Source of the DNA: Sphaerisporangium perillae
GTDB lineage: Bacteria > Actinomycetota > Actinomycetes > Streptosporangiales > Streptosporangiaceae
NCBI RefSeq assembly: GCF_023276435.1
Contig: NZ_JALLPO010000019.1
Span: forward strand, 111,601-175,600
Length of the DNA stretch: 64,000 bases
Direction of reading: 5' to 3'
Shown one piece after another: positions 53,831-61,734 of the stretch (position 1 is its first letter; every line of letters starts with the position of its first letter). The notes under the pieces are model-generated. The model had not been told where the DNA came from. It searched no databases and was given only the letters and a program-made list of their open reading frames with translations. Position numbers and translations under genes: made by a program.

Positions 53831-54876
53831 TGCCGTTCGTTCCGCGTGAGCTGGTCGCGGCCCAGGTGGTGGCGATGCTGCGAGTGCTGGAGCAGCTCTC
53901 TCCCGGAGCGGCCCTACGGCTCGGCGTCGAGCCGTTCGCCATGTTGTCAACCTTCGCCGACCTTGAGGTGCGGCTAGTGCCCGAGGCCGAAACCGGTGAC
54001 CGCGCCGGTGGCTCGGGATGCAGCGTGGCGGGGGTGTACATCCACGATGCGGTGCCGCCCGTGTTAGGGGTAGCGACCTCCGCCAGCGTCGGCCGCCGGG
54101 CCTTCACCGTGTTGCACGAGTTCGGCCACCATCTACAGCAGAACCAGACAACGCTGGCCGACCTGCTGCTGGAGCAGCCTGACGACGGGATCGCGCTGGA
54201 AGCCGGGGCATGCGACGCCTTCGCCGCCGAGATCCTCTTGCCCACCTCGCTGGTCGACCGGTTCATTGGGCCCCGTGGCCCAACCGGCGCTCACGTCGTG
54301 GATCTATGGCAGGCGTCCGTGGCCTCGCGGGCTGCCTCCTGCGTTCGAGCCGCGCAACGCCTCTCAAGCCCAGGACACGTCGTGCTCCTAGAAGGGGACG
54401 GCAAGGTGTCCTTCAGCGCCAGCGTCGGCCTTCCTCCGATCGCCCGCGGCAGCACACAGGGCGACATCGGCACCGTACGGGAGGCCTTGGCCGGCTCCGG
54501 GCGCGCCACCGGACGTACCCAGCTGCGTTACCGCGACGGCATCCATGGCGATGACCTGTATGCACAAGTTGTGCCCATGGGCGGCTATCTCCTGCTGGTG
54601 GCGGTCACCGACGGCGCGCCGTGGCTGAATTTCTCCCCGTCCTCGTTCACCCCGGGACCGGTAGCCCCGAGCTGGGTGTGCGAGCACACTGAATGCGGCC
54701 ACGAGTTCTCCTCCTTCGACGCTCAATGCCAGGGATGCGGACGCCCTCGGTGCCCGGAATGCCAGCGGTGCCAGTGTCCGCCCAGAGTGCGCGAACAAAC
54801 CTGTCCCAGCTGCTTCCAGCGGCTGCCCGCTGCGATGTTCCCGGCGGGGGCGGCGTCCTGCTCTGATTGCTCCTGA
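53830..54876 (+). CDS. ImmA/IrrE-type metallopeptidase with C-terminal zinc ribbons (CapP-like)
   Basis: 348 residues. The zinc site is VLHEFGHHLQQ (HExxH), with the third ligand in EAGACDAFAAEILLP. A middle domain (~180-275, GHVVLLEGDGKVSFSASVGLPPIARGSTQGDIGTVREAL; LYAQVVPMGGYLLLVAVTDG) looks like a sensor. The last 70 residues hold a dense set of Cys pairs (CEHTECGHEF; CQGCGRPRCPECQRCQCP; CPSCFQRL; CSDC), probably two zinc ribbons. ImmA/IrrE peptidases cut an HTH repressor after DNA damage; CapP does this for CBASS. A CBASS operon starts 150 bases on. Confidence 0.8.
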   Translation: MPFVPRELVAAQVVAMLRVLEQLSPGAALRLGVEPFAMLSTFADLEVRLVPEAETGDRAGGSGCSVAGVYIHDAVPPVLGVATSASVGRRAFTVLHEFGHHLQQNQTTLADLLLEQPDDGIALEAGACDAFAAEILLPTSLVDRFIGPRGPTGAHVVDLWQASVASRAASCVRAAQRLSSPGHVVLLEGDGKVSFSASVGLPPIARGSTQGDIGTVREALAGSGRATGRTQLRYRDGIHGDDLYAQVVPMGGYLLLVAVTDGAPWLNFSPSSFTPGPVAPSWVCEHTECGHEFSSFDAQCQGCGRPRCPECQRCQCPPRVREQTCPSCFQRLPAAMFPAGAASCSDCS

Positions 54877-55029
54877 CATTTATCTGCCTGCTGTGGCGAC
54901 AGAGCCGAATTAGGTCGTCTGTTCTTGGTGTGAGGCCCGATCCTGCACGGCCGCACCAGGTGCCGCGCCGACGCCGACGACGCCCACCTCGCACCACAGA
55001 TCGGCGGAATAGGAGAGACGAACGAGTTC

Positions 55030-56046
55030 ATGGATCCGACAACTATCCCGGCGGCCTTCGGCCACTTCGACACCGAGCTCAACCTCGACCCCACCGAACG
55101 AGACAAGGCGATGGACCGTCACCAGGAGATCACCGACGTCCTTACGGAAGCGGGGATCGCCGCCTCCGCGTTCCTGCAGGGCAGCTTCGCCCGCAAGACC
55201 ATGCCCAAGCCGCTGAAGGACGTCGACATGGTCATTCTCCTGCCCGAGGCATATCGCACGGCATGGTTCGACCCGGGCAAGGGCGGCCCCGCAGCCGCGA
55301 TGGCCCGGCTTCGCCACGAGATTGAAAAACGCTGGCCGGACGCGCGCTTCGATGTCGACGACAAGCCCGCCCATGCGCTTCAGGTCACTTTCCCCGACTG
55401 CAGCTTCACCTTCGACCTGGTCCCGGCCTTCGCCGACGCCGCCGGCGGCGAGGACGTGTTCATCGCCGACCGTGAGCTTGACCGCTGGGAGCGATCCAAC
55501 ACCCGCACCCTGCGCCGAGTGGTGACCGAACGCAATCAGGCGACCGGGGGCGTGTTCGTCCACCAGGTCCGCATGGGCAAGGCGTTCAAGAGCGACAAGC
55601 CGCAGCTGCACGACCTGTGCGGGTTGGTCATCGAGTCGCTGTGCTACGCGGCGATCACCAAGAAGATGCCGCACGCGACCGCCATGGTGACCTTCTTCGA
55701 GCACGCGGCCACGGCGGTGATGGGGAAGGTGATGGACCCCACCGGCGTCGATGACCTGGCCGAGAAATGGACGTCATCCGACCGAAAGGTTTACAGCCAG
55801 GTGTTCGCGACGGCGGCGGCACGCGGCAAGGAGGCCCTCGGGTTGGCCTCAGACGGCGAGCACGAGGCCGCCATCGAGATCTGGCATTCGGTGTTCGGCG
55901 ACCCCTTCCCGGCACCATCTGCGCAGACCCCCGCCCAGGCGCTGGTCGCGCTGACCGCTGGCAGCATCACCTCCACCGGCCGCGCCGTCACTTCGCGGCG
56001 CGGGGTTCAGCCGAACAGGCCGGCGAGGTCATGGCGTACCCCGTGA
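55030..56046 (+). CDS. CBASS CD-NTase (cyclic oligonucleotide synthase)
   Basis: 338 residues. The nucleotidyltransferase core is LQGSFARKT (Gly51-Ser52), KDVDMVILLP (Asp64, Asp66) and CSFTFDLVPAF (Asp129), the three metal ligands of the OAS/cGAS-like fold. The C-terminal helical part (LHDLCGLVIESLCYAAITKK; VTFFEHAATAVMGKVMDPTG; VYSQVFATAAARGKEAL) and a flexible tail follow. On infection it should make a cyclic di- or trinucleotide. Its stop overlaps the E2-like start by 16 bases. In type II CBASS the CD-NTase tail is linked to targets by the E2-type protein. Confidence 0.88.
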   Translation: MDPTTIPAAFGHFDTELNLDPTERDKAMDRHQEITDVLTEAGIAASAFLQGSFARKTMPKPLKDVDMVILLPEAYRTAWFDPGKGGPAAAMARLRHEIEKRWPDARFDVDDKPAHALQVTFPDCSFTFDLVPAFADAAGGEDVFIADRELDRWERSNTRTLRRVVTERNQATGGVFVHQVRMGKAFKSDKPQLHDLCGLVIESLCYAAITKKMPHATAMVTFFEHAATAVMGKVMDPTGVDDLAEKWTSSDRKVYSQVFATAAARGKEALGLASDGEHEAAIEIWHSVFGDPFPAPSAQTPAQALVALTAGSITSTGRAVTSRRGVQPNRPARSWRTP

Positions 56047-56546
56047 CCGAGGCCCTCGACCATCCGGCCGAGGCAGCCGAACACCTCCTCCACCACGCCG
56101 ACCTGTACGGCGTGGTGGAGGCCACCGGCCGCACCGGATGGCAAGGAGCTGCCCTGTTCGAACTGACCCTGCTGCCCCTACCCGCACTCGCCCGCGACGG
56201 ATATCCTCCCGAGCGCGTGCGGCTGGTGATCATGCCGCCCGGCGATCGGATCCACGTCTATCCGCGTTCGGGCCCCGGACGTCGCTTCAAGCACCGCAAC
56301 TCTGAACCCGCCGACCTGTGCCTGCAGTACGACCGCGATGATCCCGCGCTGCGGTGGCTGCCCGAGGACGGCCTGGAACCGCTCATCACCCTGGTCCACC
56401 GGCATCTAATGTTCGAGGAGACATGGCGACGCACCAACGTCTGGCCGTGCGAAGATGCCCCGCACGGTGACAGCAACGAATTGCCCCACCGTATTCGCAC
56501 GCTCCAGATGCGGAGGGAACGGCACCGATGGGTCCGACCCGGCTGA
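56031..56546 (+). CDS. Stand-alone CBASS E2-like protein
   Basis: 171 residues. EPADLCLQYDRDDPALRWLPEDGLEPLITLVHRHLMFEETWRRTNVWPCEDAPHG is the pattern of bacterial E2 (ubiquitin-conjugating) domains in CBASS; Cys97 in ADLC is the likely catalytic residue. The earlier strands (AALFELTLLPLPAL; RVRLVIMPPGDRIHVYPR) complete the fold. There is no E1 or JAB gene, so this is the 'type II-short' arrangement, in which an E2 alone controls the CD-NTase. The start overlaps the CD-NTase end; the end overlaps the next gene by 19 bases. Confidence 0.8.
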   Translation: MAYPVTEALDHPAEAAEHLLHHADLYGVVEATGRTGWQGAALFELTLLPLPALARDGYPPERVRLVIMPPGDRIHVYPRSGPGRRFKHRNSEPADLCLQYDRDDPALRWLPEDGLEPLITLVHRHLMFEETWRRTNVWPCEDAPHGDSNELPHRIRTLQMRRERHRWVRPG

Positions 56547-57208
56547 ACACCTACTTAGCCACCAGCCAGGCCTCCGAGCAGTCGGCCCTGCTCTCGGTCG
56601 GCCTGGCCGTTCTAGGGTCGAGCGTGCTCGCCGGGGTGCTCGGTACCCTCCTGGGTAACGCCAGGGCCAACGCCGCCGTCCGGCGCGACCACTACGCACA
56701 GGTCGTCCGCTGCCTGGTGGCCTGGGCTGAATATCCCTACCGAATCCGCCGACGCACTGATGACGAGCCCAGCACGCTAGCGACGCTCGCCAATCACGGA
56801 CATACCCTGCAAGAGCAACTGGCCGAATCCAAAGCCTGGGTTGCTGCCGAAAGTCAGGCCGTCAGCAAGATCTTCGACTCCTGTCTGGAGGAGCTCAGCG
56901 CTCGCGTCTCACCAGCATGCGTAGCTGCCTGGCGGACGCCACCCGTGACGACCGCCGCAGGAATGGTCCTCGGCGATGTCGGCCCCCGAGGAGTAGATCA
57001 GATCGTCACCCGCATGGAGCTCGCGGTCATCTACCGATTTGGACTTCGCCGCCTCATGTGGCGACGGTGGACGATGCGGCGTCTCCGGCGTCGTGGTTGC
57101 CTTCCTACCCTCAAAACAGCAGAACCCGACCCTGCGCTGGAGAAGTGCTGTACTTGCTCCGCAGCAGGAGATACAGGCAGCGCGGCGTCACCGGATCGAC
57201 CAGCGTGA
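56528..57208 (+). CDS. Membrane protein, candidate CBASS effector
   Basis: 226 residues. One strong helix at ~19-43 (SALLSVGLAVLGSSVLAGVLGTLL), then a helical cytosolic part (DHYAQVVRCLVAWAEYPYRIRRR; LQEQLAESKAWVAAESQAVSKIFDSCLEELSARV) and a basic C-terminus with Cys residues. Transmembrane effectors in CBASS oligomerise when a cyclic nucleotide binds and break the membrane. I do not recognise this family, so the effector role rests on its position as the last overlapping gene. Confidence 0.6.
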   Translation: MGPTRLNTYLATSQASEQSALLSVGLAVLGSSVLAGVLGTLLGNARANAAVRRDHYAQVVRCLVAWAEYPYRIRRRTDDEPSTLATLANHGHTLQEQLAESKAWVAAESQAVSKIFDSCLEELSARVSPACVAAWRTPPVTTAAGMVLGDVGPRGVDQIVTRMELAVIYRFGLRRLMWRRWTMRRLRRRGCLPTLKTAEPDPALEKCCTCSAAGDTGSAASPDRPA

Positions 57209-57390
57209 GCGACCCGGGGGTCGAAGGTCACGGACGCGGCAGGTTGCCGCACCCTCCACGTGCACACTGGCCGGACGCTCTCCGCAAGCGCACCGGCGCC
57301 CGGCGCTCACCAGAAGATCATTGCCCGCACGGCCGAGCCCGCCGGTCGAAGCGGTCCTCCTGAAGGTGCACGGACCGGTCAGGCCATCCG

Positions 57391-57891
57391 CATCGTGAGG
57401 TCTTCTTCACCAAGGTCCGCAAGTACCTGGCCCTGCCGAATTCGCTCGACGAGCTGTGGAGCGGATACCGCAAGCGCATGCCCCACCTGGTCCGCTGTCG
57501 CACCGAAGTCCTTGATGGGCTCGCCGGGCTACGAGCGTCCGGGTGGCGGGTGGCGATCGTCACGAACGAGATGGCCGACAACCAATTCGGCAAGATCCGT
57601 AACACCGGCTTGGCCAATATTGTAGACGCCTGGGCACTGTCCGGCGCAGAGGGCATCCGCAAACCCGACGTCGGCATATTCGAGATCGCGGCTCAGCGCT
57701 GCGGTGTCACTCTCAATCGGGGCGGCTGGATGATCGGGGACAATCTGACTGCCGATGTGGCCGGCGGGCGCGCGGCGGGGCTGTGCACCATCTGGATCGA
57801 CAGAGGAAAATGGCTGGACGAGGAGTGCAAAGCCGATCACGTCGTCACGGACGTGACTCAGGCGATGGAAATTTTGCGCAAGCTGAAGTAG
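57391..57891 (+). pseudogene. HAD-superfamily hydrolase, 5' truncated
   Basis: Coding-like sequence starts at VFFTKVRKYLALPNSLDELWSGYRKRMPHLVRCRTEVLDGLAGLRASGWRVAIVTNEMADNQFGKI, with no start codon before the ATG at 57478. HAD motif II (VAIVTNE), the Lys of motif III (IRKPDVGIFEIAAQRCGV) and motif IV (GWMIGDNLTADVAGGRAAG) are intact. The motif I DxD nucleophile is lost. It may be translated from the internal ATG as 137 residues but cannot be a normal phosphatase. Confidence 0.65.
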
Positions 57892-57919
57892 CTAAACAAA
57901 GTTAAGTTGAAAAATAGTC

Positions 57920-58499
57920 TCACACCAGCCCCTCATTGAGAGGAGCCACCTCTTCGCGCAGAGACTCGATGCATCCGTTCAGGTTCTTGGTGATCTTGTC
58001 TAGCACGTACGGGGCATACGCAGCTATGTCACGCAATGTGGAGCTGTCGTCCAGCGGCCGACCAGGCAGCATGCCTCCGTGGTACTGGTTGAGGTATTTG
58101 ATGACCTCATCCTTATGCTCGTACGCCTGAAACGGATCTACCTCTGCGTAGTCGTGCGCGTCGGTCAGGTGCACGAACCTGTTTCCGAACCTATACACGG
58201 CATCTACCCAGCCCTTGTCACCGGTAGCGACATCATCGATCATGCTTCGATCAGGGATGCGGACTCGGTCGTCCTTAAATCCCTTGCCGGTAACGCAGGA
58301 AGTCAAAATACGGTCCCGCACATCCGGGTTGTGCAGTAGGTAGATGACGCGGATCATGGAGTCGAGCTCCATGGCGCAGCACGCTGCCGGCGATCGCCCA
58401 CCAGCCCCGTTTCAGCGCGATGTCCATGGCTTGGTGATGTTCCTGCGAACGGGCCTTGACCGTCCTGCAGAAGGTATGGAAGTCATCGGCTGCCGTCAC
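57920..58499 (-). pseudogene. Hypothetical helical protein, split by a frameshift
   Basis: A GTG at 58499 opens TAADDFHTFCRTVKARSQEHHQAMDIALKRGWWAIAGSVLR. Near 58370 the frame changes by one base to MELDSMIRVIYLLHNPDVRDRILTSCVTGKGFKDDRVRIPDRS, WVDAVYRFGNRFVHLTDAHDYAEVDPFQAYEHKDEVIKYLNQYH, then the end. The two halves join naturally with one base removed, so this is one gene with a +1 change. R-x-G-N-R-F-V-H again recalls a HEPN-type R-x-H, but weakly. The second half could be made alone as 150 residues. Confidence 0.55.
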
Positions 58500-58703
58500 A
58501 AGGGGGATATTACGGCTCGAGTCGCCGCCCCGCGCCCGTTGCGGGACCCCTGGCGTCATCAGGACTCGCCCGGGGCAGCATTCGTGCAGAGCAGTCAACG
58601 ACGCCATGGCCGCCTCGCGGAGGAGTGCTCTACCCTCTTTGTCGTGTTCCTGGACGACTGGCGTGAATGTGAAGCTGATCTCAGCGAGACGCAGCGGGTC
58701 TTC

Positions 58704-59252
58704 ATGACACGGATCGAAACACGAGTGGCCGAATGGTCAGCGGACATATGGCTAGAGCGCACCGACGAGGGCGCGTTTCCCGTCGTCTTCGTCGATCTCA
58801 AGTCACCAGGCGAGAATCTCAGCCTGCTCACGGCCGGCGTTCGGGTCCAGGACGGCTGCATCCACGCAGACAAGCTTCACAACCAGCTGTTCACCCTGCC
58901 CGATGAGCCCACCAGCCTTAGCCTCACCGCTTCCGGTCCTTCGGACGAGCTGGCGGACCGCGCCGCGGAGTGGTTCGACGCCCTGGTGCGCCGCCGTGTC
59001 GTGCGCTACGAATGGGCTCATCAGGGGCGGGTCTACGCCAGCAGGTATCTCTTCTCCGACACCGGCGAAGGGTTGTGTCAGATGTACAACGACACGCTTG
59101 CGCCGCCAGGACAGCGGGATCGGCTGGTGGCCGCCGGGCACACGAATGGCCGAGGCTGGATCGATACGCAAGGACTTGGACAACCAGATCGGATCATCAC
59201 TGTCCGTGATGGCACTGCTCATCACACAGGTTCTGCTAACCCACCCAGGTAG
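58704..59252 (+). CDS. Hypothetical protein
   Basis: About 182 residues from the ATG at 58704; a GTG at 58650 is an alternative. Coding-like parts are RVAEWSADIWLERTDEGAFPVVFVDLKSPGENLSLLTAGVRVQDGCIHADKLHNQLFTLPDEPTSLSLTASGPSDELADRAAEWFDALVRRRVVRYEWAHQGRVYASRYLF. It resembles no enzyme family I know; actinobacterial accessory genes of this style are common. Divergent from the split gene. Confidence 0.5.
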   Translation: MTRIETRVAEWSADIWLERTDEGAFPVVFVDLKSPGENLSLLTAGVRVQDGCIHADKLHNQLFTLPDEPTSLSLTASGPSDELADRAAEWFDALVRRRVVRYEWAHQGRVYASRYLFSDTGEGLCQMYNDTLAPPGQRDRLVAAGHTNGRGWIDTQGLGQPDRIITVRDGTAHHTGSANPPR

Positions 59253-59527
59253 CCGGGAACACGATGGCGTGGGACATGTACGAGATGATCATCTGAGCGC
59301 TACGGCAGAGCAAGGCGTTCCCTCAGCTCCCAGTTGCTATGTCGTGCCCGGCGTGGTGACTGCTATACAGCAGCCCCGTACAGCAACACAGGCTCACAAG
59401 GCCGCACCCAATCACTCGTCATCACACGCTTGGGCAGGCCCGTAATGCATCAACCTTGGCCACGCCTACAGTTCGGGACGAAGAGGCAGTATGGGCATGT
59501 TGCGATCGAGTCCCCCGGTACCCGGTT

Positions 59528-59983
59528 CTATTGCGTCTTCCACTGAAGAGCCATCAGTTCGTTCCGCGCTTCTGGCGTCAGACCGTAGGCGTTGCAGAGG
59601 GCGTCCACGTCTGTGGCGTCGGGCGTCAATGTTCCTTCTTCGAAGCTGGCGATCTCGGACTCTGACATGCCAGCCTGTGTTGCGGCTTGCACTCGTGACA
59701 TTCCTGCGTGCTGTCGAGCAGCAGTCAACGCCTGCGCCAAGTCAGCGTGGACTCCGGCCAGCCGTACCGGAGCGGTGGACGCACCGCGTCCTGGGACAGC
59801 GGGGGTCTGGCCCGTTTGGGACAGGATAAAACCGATACCGAAAAGCATGAATAACGCCACAATGAGACCGCCACCGCCCACAATGACCGGGTTTGTCGGC
59901 AGGCGACGCGGATGCGCTCTAACCTGTACAACTCTACCGTCGCGAAGTCGCCGCAGGTGTTTTCTGACATTCGTGGTTGGCAT
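59528..59983 (-). CDS. Membrane-anchored XRE helix-turn-helix protein
   Basis: 151 residues from the ATG at 59983. A basic N-terminus (MPTTNVRKHLRRLRDGRVVQVRAHPRRL) leads to one membrane helix (~33-54, VIVGGGGLIVALFMLFGIGFIL). After a short linker comes LAQALTAARQHAGMSRVQAATQAGMSESEIASFEEGTLTPDATDVDALCNAYGLTP, an XRE HTH. The basic N-terminus suggests that the HTH would face outwards unless the helix is a hairpin, which is odd for a DNA-binding domain; it may serve as a protein-binding fold. Confidence 0.65.
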   Translation of the reverse strand: MPTTNVRKHLRRLRDGRVVQVRAHPRRLPTNPVIVGGGGLIVALFMLFGIGFILSQTGQTPAVPGRGASTAPVRLAGVHADLAQALTAARQHAGMSRVQAATQAGMSESEIASFEEGTLTPDATDVDALCNAYGLTPEARNELMALQWKTQ

Positions 59984-60385
59984 GGCCAGGACCGTATGGA
60001 CCATCGGTGACGTGGCCCAGTCGCCACTGGGAGACGATTCGCTATCCGGTAGGCAACGAAGACCCACCGTCAGCATCGGCGGCAAGACAGCTCAGTCAAC
60101 GACGCGAAGCATGTGCGAAATGATCTACGGGTCATCGATCTCCTCATCGGAAGTTCGTGCAGGTCAGCGCCTCTGACACGTGGACGTTGGAGCCGCTCTC
60201 CTAATACGGGTGTCTTTCGGCCCGTGCAGCAATACCCGCGCGCAGTTCACATTGCTATATGTAGAGCAGGGCTACCTCGAATGACATACACCTGATCACG
60301 GTGATCTCTGATTAGGTACGGCGACGCGGACACGGGGGAAGGCCGCGCCGCCGCACCAGCTTTGGGGCGGGATTGCCGGGTGCGG
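59984..60385. other. Gene-free stretch
   Basis: No supported gene. It contains the promoter for the leftward HTH gene and the 3' side of the three-gene operon. A symmetric TGATCA-type sequence near 60293-60306 could be regulatory. Confidence 0.3.
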
Positions 60386-60673
60386 CTATCGTGCTCCGCC
60401 GCACAACAGGTTCGCCCAGAGCAACCGAGCCCAACCGATCGACCAGCACGGCGTCTCGTGCACCACCGGCCCCCCGTCGAGTTGCACGGTCCGGCGAATG
60501 AACGCCCGCCCGCCGCCCCGGCGCAACTCATACACCGCTGCCCGGCAAGAGCTGGTCCACAAGATCGGACACCCTCGCTCGATCACGTGATGGGAAGCCG
60601 ACCAGTCGAGCACTGCGTGACCGTGCTGATCCATGGCCACGTGTGGACCTACACGCTCCGCAGGATCGCTCAT
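60386..60673 (-). CDS. Small hypothetical protein, third gene of a coupled operon
   Basis: 95 residues. Its ATG overlaps the previous stop (ATGA at 60670-60673). Composition is coding-like: HGHAVLDWSASHHVIERGCPILWTSSCRAAVYELRRGGGRAFIRRTVQLDGGPVVHETPCWSIGWARLLWANLL. Beta-rich, with several Trp and Cys and no family I recognise. Confidence 0.6.
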   Translation of the reverse strand: MSDPAERVGPHVAMDQHGHAVLDWSASHHVIERGCPILWTSSCRAAVYELRRGGGRAFIRRTVQLDGGPVVHETPCWSIGWARLLWANLLCGGAR

Positions 60674-61017
60674 GACGCGCGCCCAGGAGGCTGCGTTGAC
60701 TGCCGCTCGTGAAGACGGGTGCAGTGGCAGACGACGCGCCGCGCGGTGCGCTCCGTCTGGCCGACCTGCTGTGAGCCGTAGATCGGCCGACGTCGCCGGG
60801 CATCCCAGCCCGCGCACCACCAGAAGCGCTCCCCGTTGCACCACACGATCATGGGACCGACCGTCAGCAGTGCCAGCCCGTATCCCCCGTAGACCCTGGC
60901 GCCGATCCCGTGATGAGCGAGAGTCAGCCGCAGCTGTTCGGCAGCTCGTACCGCCGGAGTGTCCGGGAGCTGGGGCATGACAGTCATCACGGTCGGCCGG
61001 TGCTGTTGTCTGATCAT
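60670..61017 (-). CDS. Small hypothetical protein, second gene of a coupled operon
   Basis: 115 residues from the ATG at 61017, which overlaps the upstream stop (ATGA); alternatives are at 60987 and 60978. It contains PAVRAAEQLRLTLAHHGIGARVYGGYGLALLTVGPMIVWCNGERFWWCAGWDARRRRPIYGSQQV. Helix-strand layout with a Trp/Cys-rich core (WCNGERFWWCAGW). Small proteins of this look sit with HTH/TPR regulators in actinomycetes; function unknown. Confidence 0.65.
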   Translation of the reverse strand: MIRQQHRPTVMTVMPQLPDTPAVRAAEQLRLTLAHHGIGARVYGGYGLALLTVGPMIVWCNGERFWWCAGWDARRRRPIYGSQQVGQTERTARRVVCHCTRLHERQSTQPPGRAS

Positions 61018-61469
61018 GCTGACGCCTGCGACGTAGCTCGCGTGATCAAAGCCACGACCCTTCCCGCTTCGCGTACCTTCACCGGCTCGGAGTCGGGGCC
61101 ACCGTGCAGCATCAGCAGGTAGCAGCCCGAACGTCGCTCTATCGTCACCGTGGCCGTGCGCTGCCCCTGGGGATCGGTCACGACCAATTCGGGCGGGTAT
61201 CGCCTCGTCCGCGACCGAGGAACCGTACGGTTCGGCCAGGCCGCGTCCACCCGGTGGGCGAACAACCCGAGACTGATCCTGTGATCACGGCGGGAACGGA
61301 TACCCCGCTCCTTGAGAAGCCGCTGCACCACGACCAGGACCCTGTCCTGCCTTTCCGCCGTGGCTTCGGTGACCGCCCTGTCCTCTGTCGCCGGCCGGGG
61401 AGTCGGAGTACTCGTCTCGGGGCTGTCGCGTTTGCGTTCCTCGTCGTGGCCGGCTTTAAGGTTGTCCAC
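61014..61469 (-). CDS. Hypothetical protein, first gene of a coupled operon
   Basis: 151 residues from the GTG at 61469, seven bases after GGAGG; the open frame further up is not needed. After a charged Pro/Thr stretch come DRVLVVVQRLLKERGIRSRRDHRISLGLFAHRVDAAWPNRTVP, RYPPELVVTDPQGQRTATVTIERRSGCYLLMLHGG and VREAGRVVALITRA. The next two genes follow with ATGA overlaps. Divergent from the HTH/TPR regulator, so likely controlled by it. Confidence 0.6.
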   Translation of the reverse strand: MDNLKAGHDEERKRDSPETSTPTPRPATEDRAVTEATAERQDRVLVVVQRLLKERGIRSRRDHRISLGLFAHRVDAAWPNRTVPRSRTRRYPPELVVTDPQGQRTATVTIERRSGCYLLMLHGGPDSEPVKVREAGRVVALITRATSQASA

Positions 61470-61734
61470 GGATCGCACCTCCAGCGTGCGGTTGAGGACC
61501 CCTCGAACGAGTCGCATCGCTTCGGCGGGTCCGCCTACTGTGCGGGTGCGGCCAGTGGAACGCCTGACTGTGTGGCGGCATAAGGGCGTGATCGGCCCAG
61601 GCTGTGGGAGTCGGTTCACACCCCGTGTGAAAGCGATCCAGTGGTGATGGACCACGCGGACAGATGACCTGCCTCGTTCGTGACGACCTGCTTACACTCC
61701 GAGAAGAGGTGGGCGCTGACGTGGAGGCAGGCCG

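Noticed and set aside
55767..56030. N-terminal extension of the E2-like protein
   Set aside because: This part is the CD-NTase gene in another frame; the ATG at 56031 starts the coding-like sequence.
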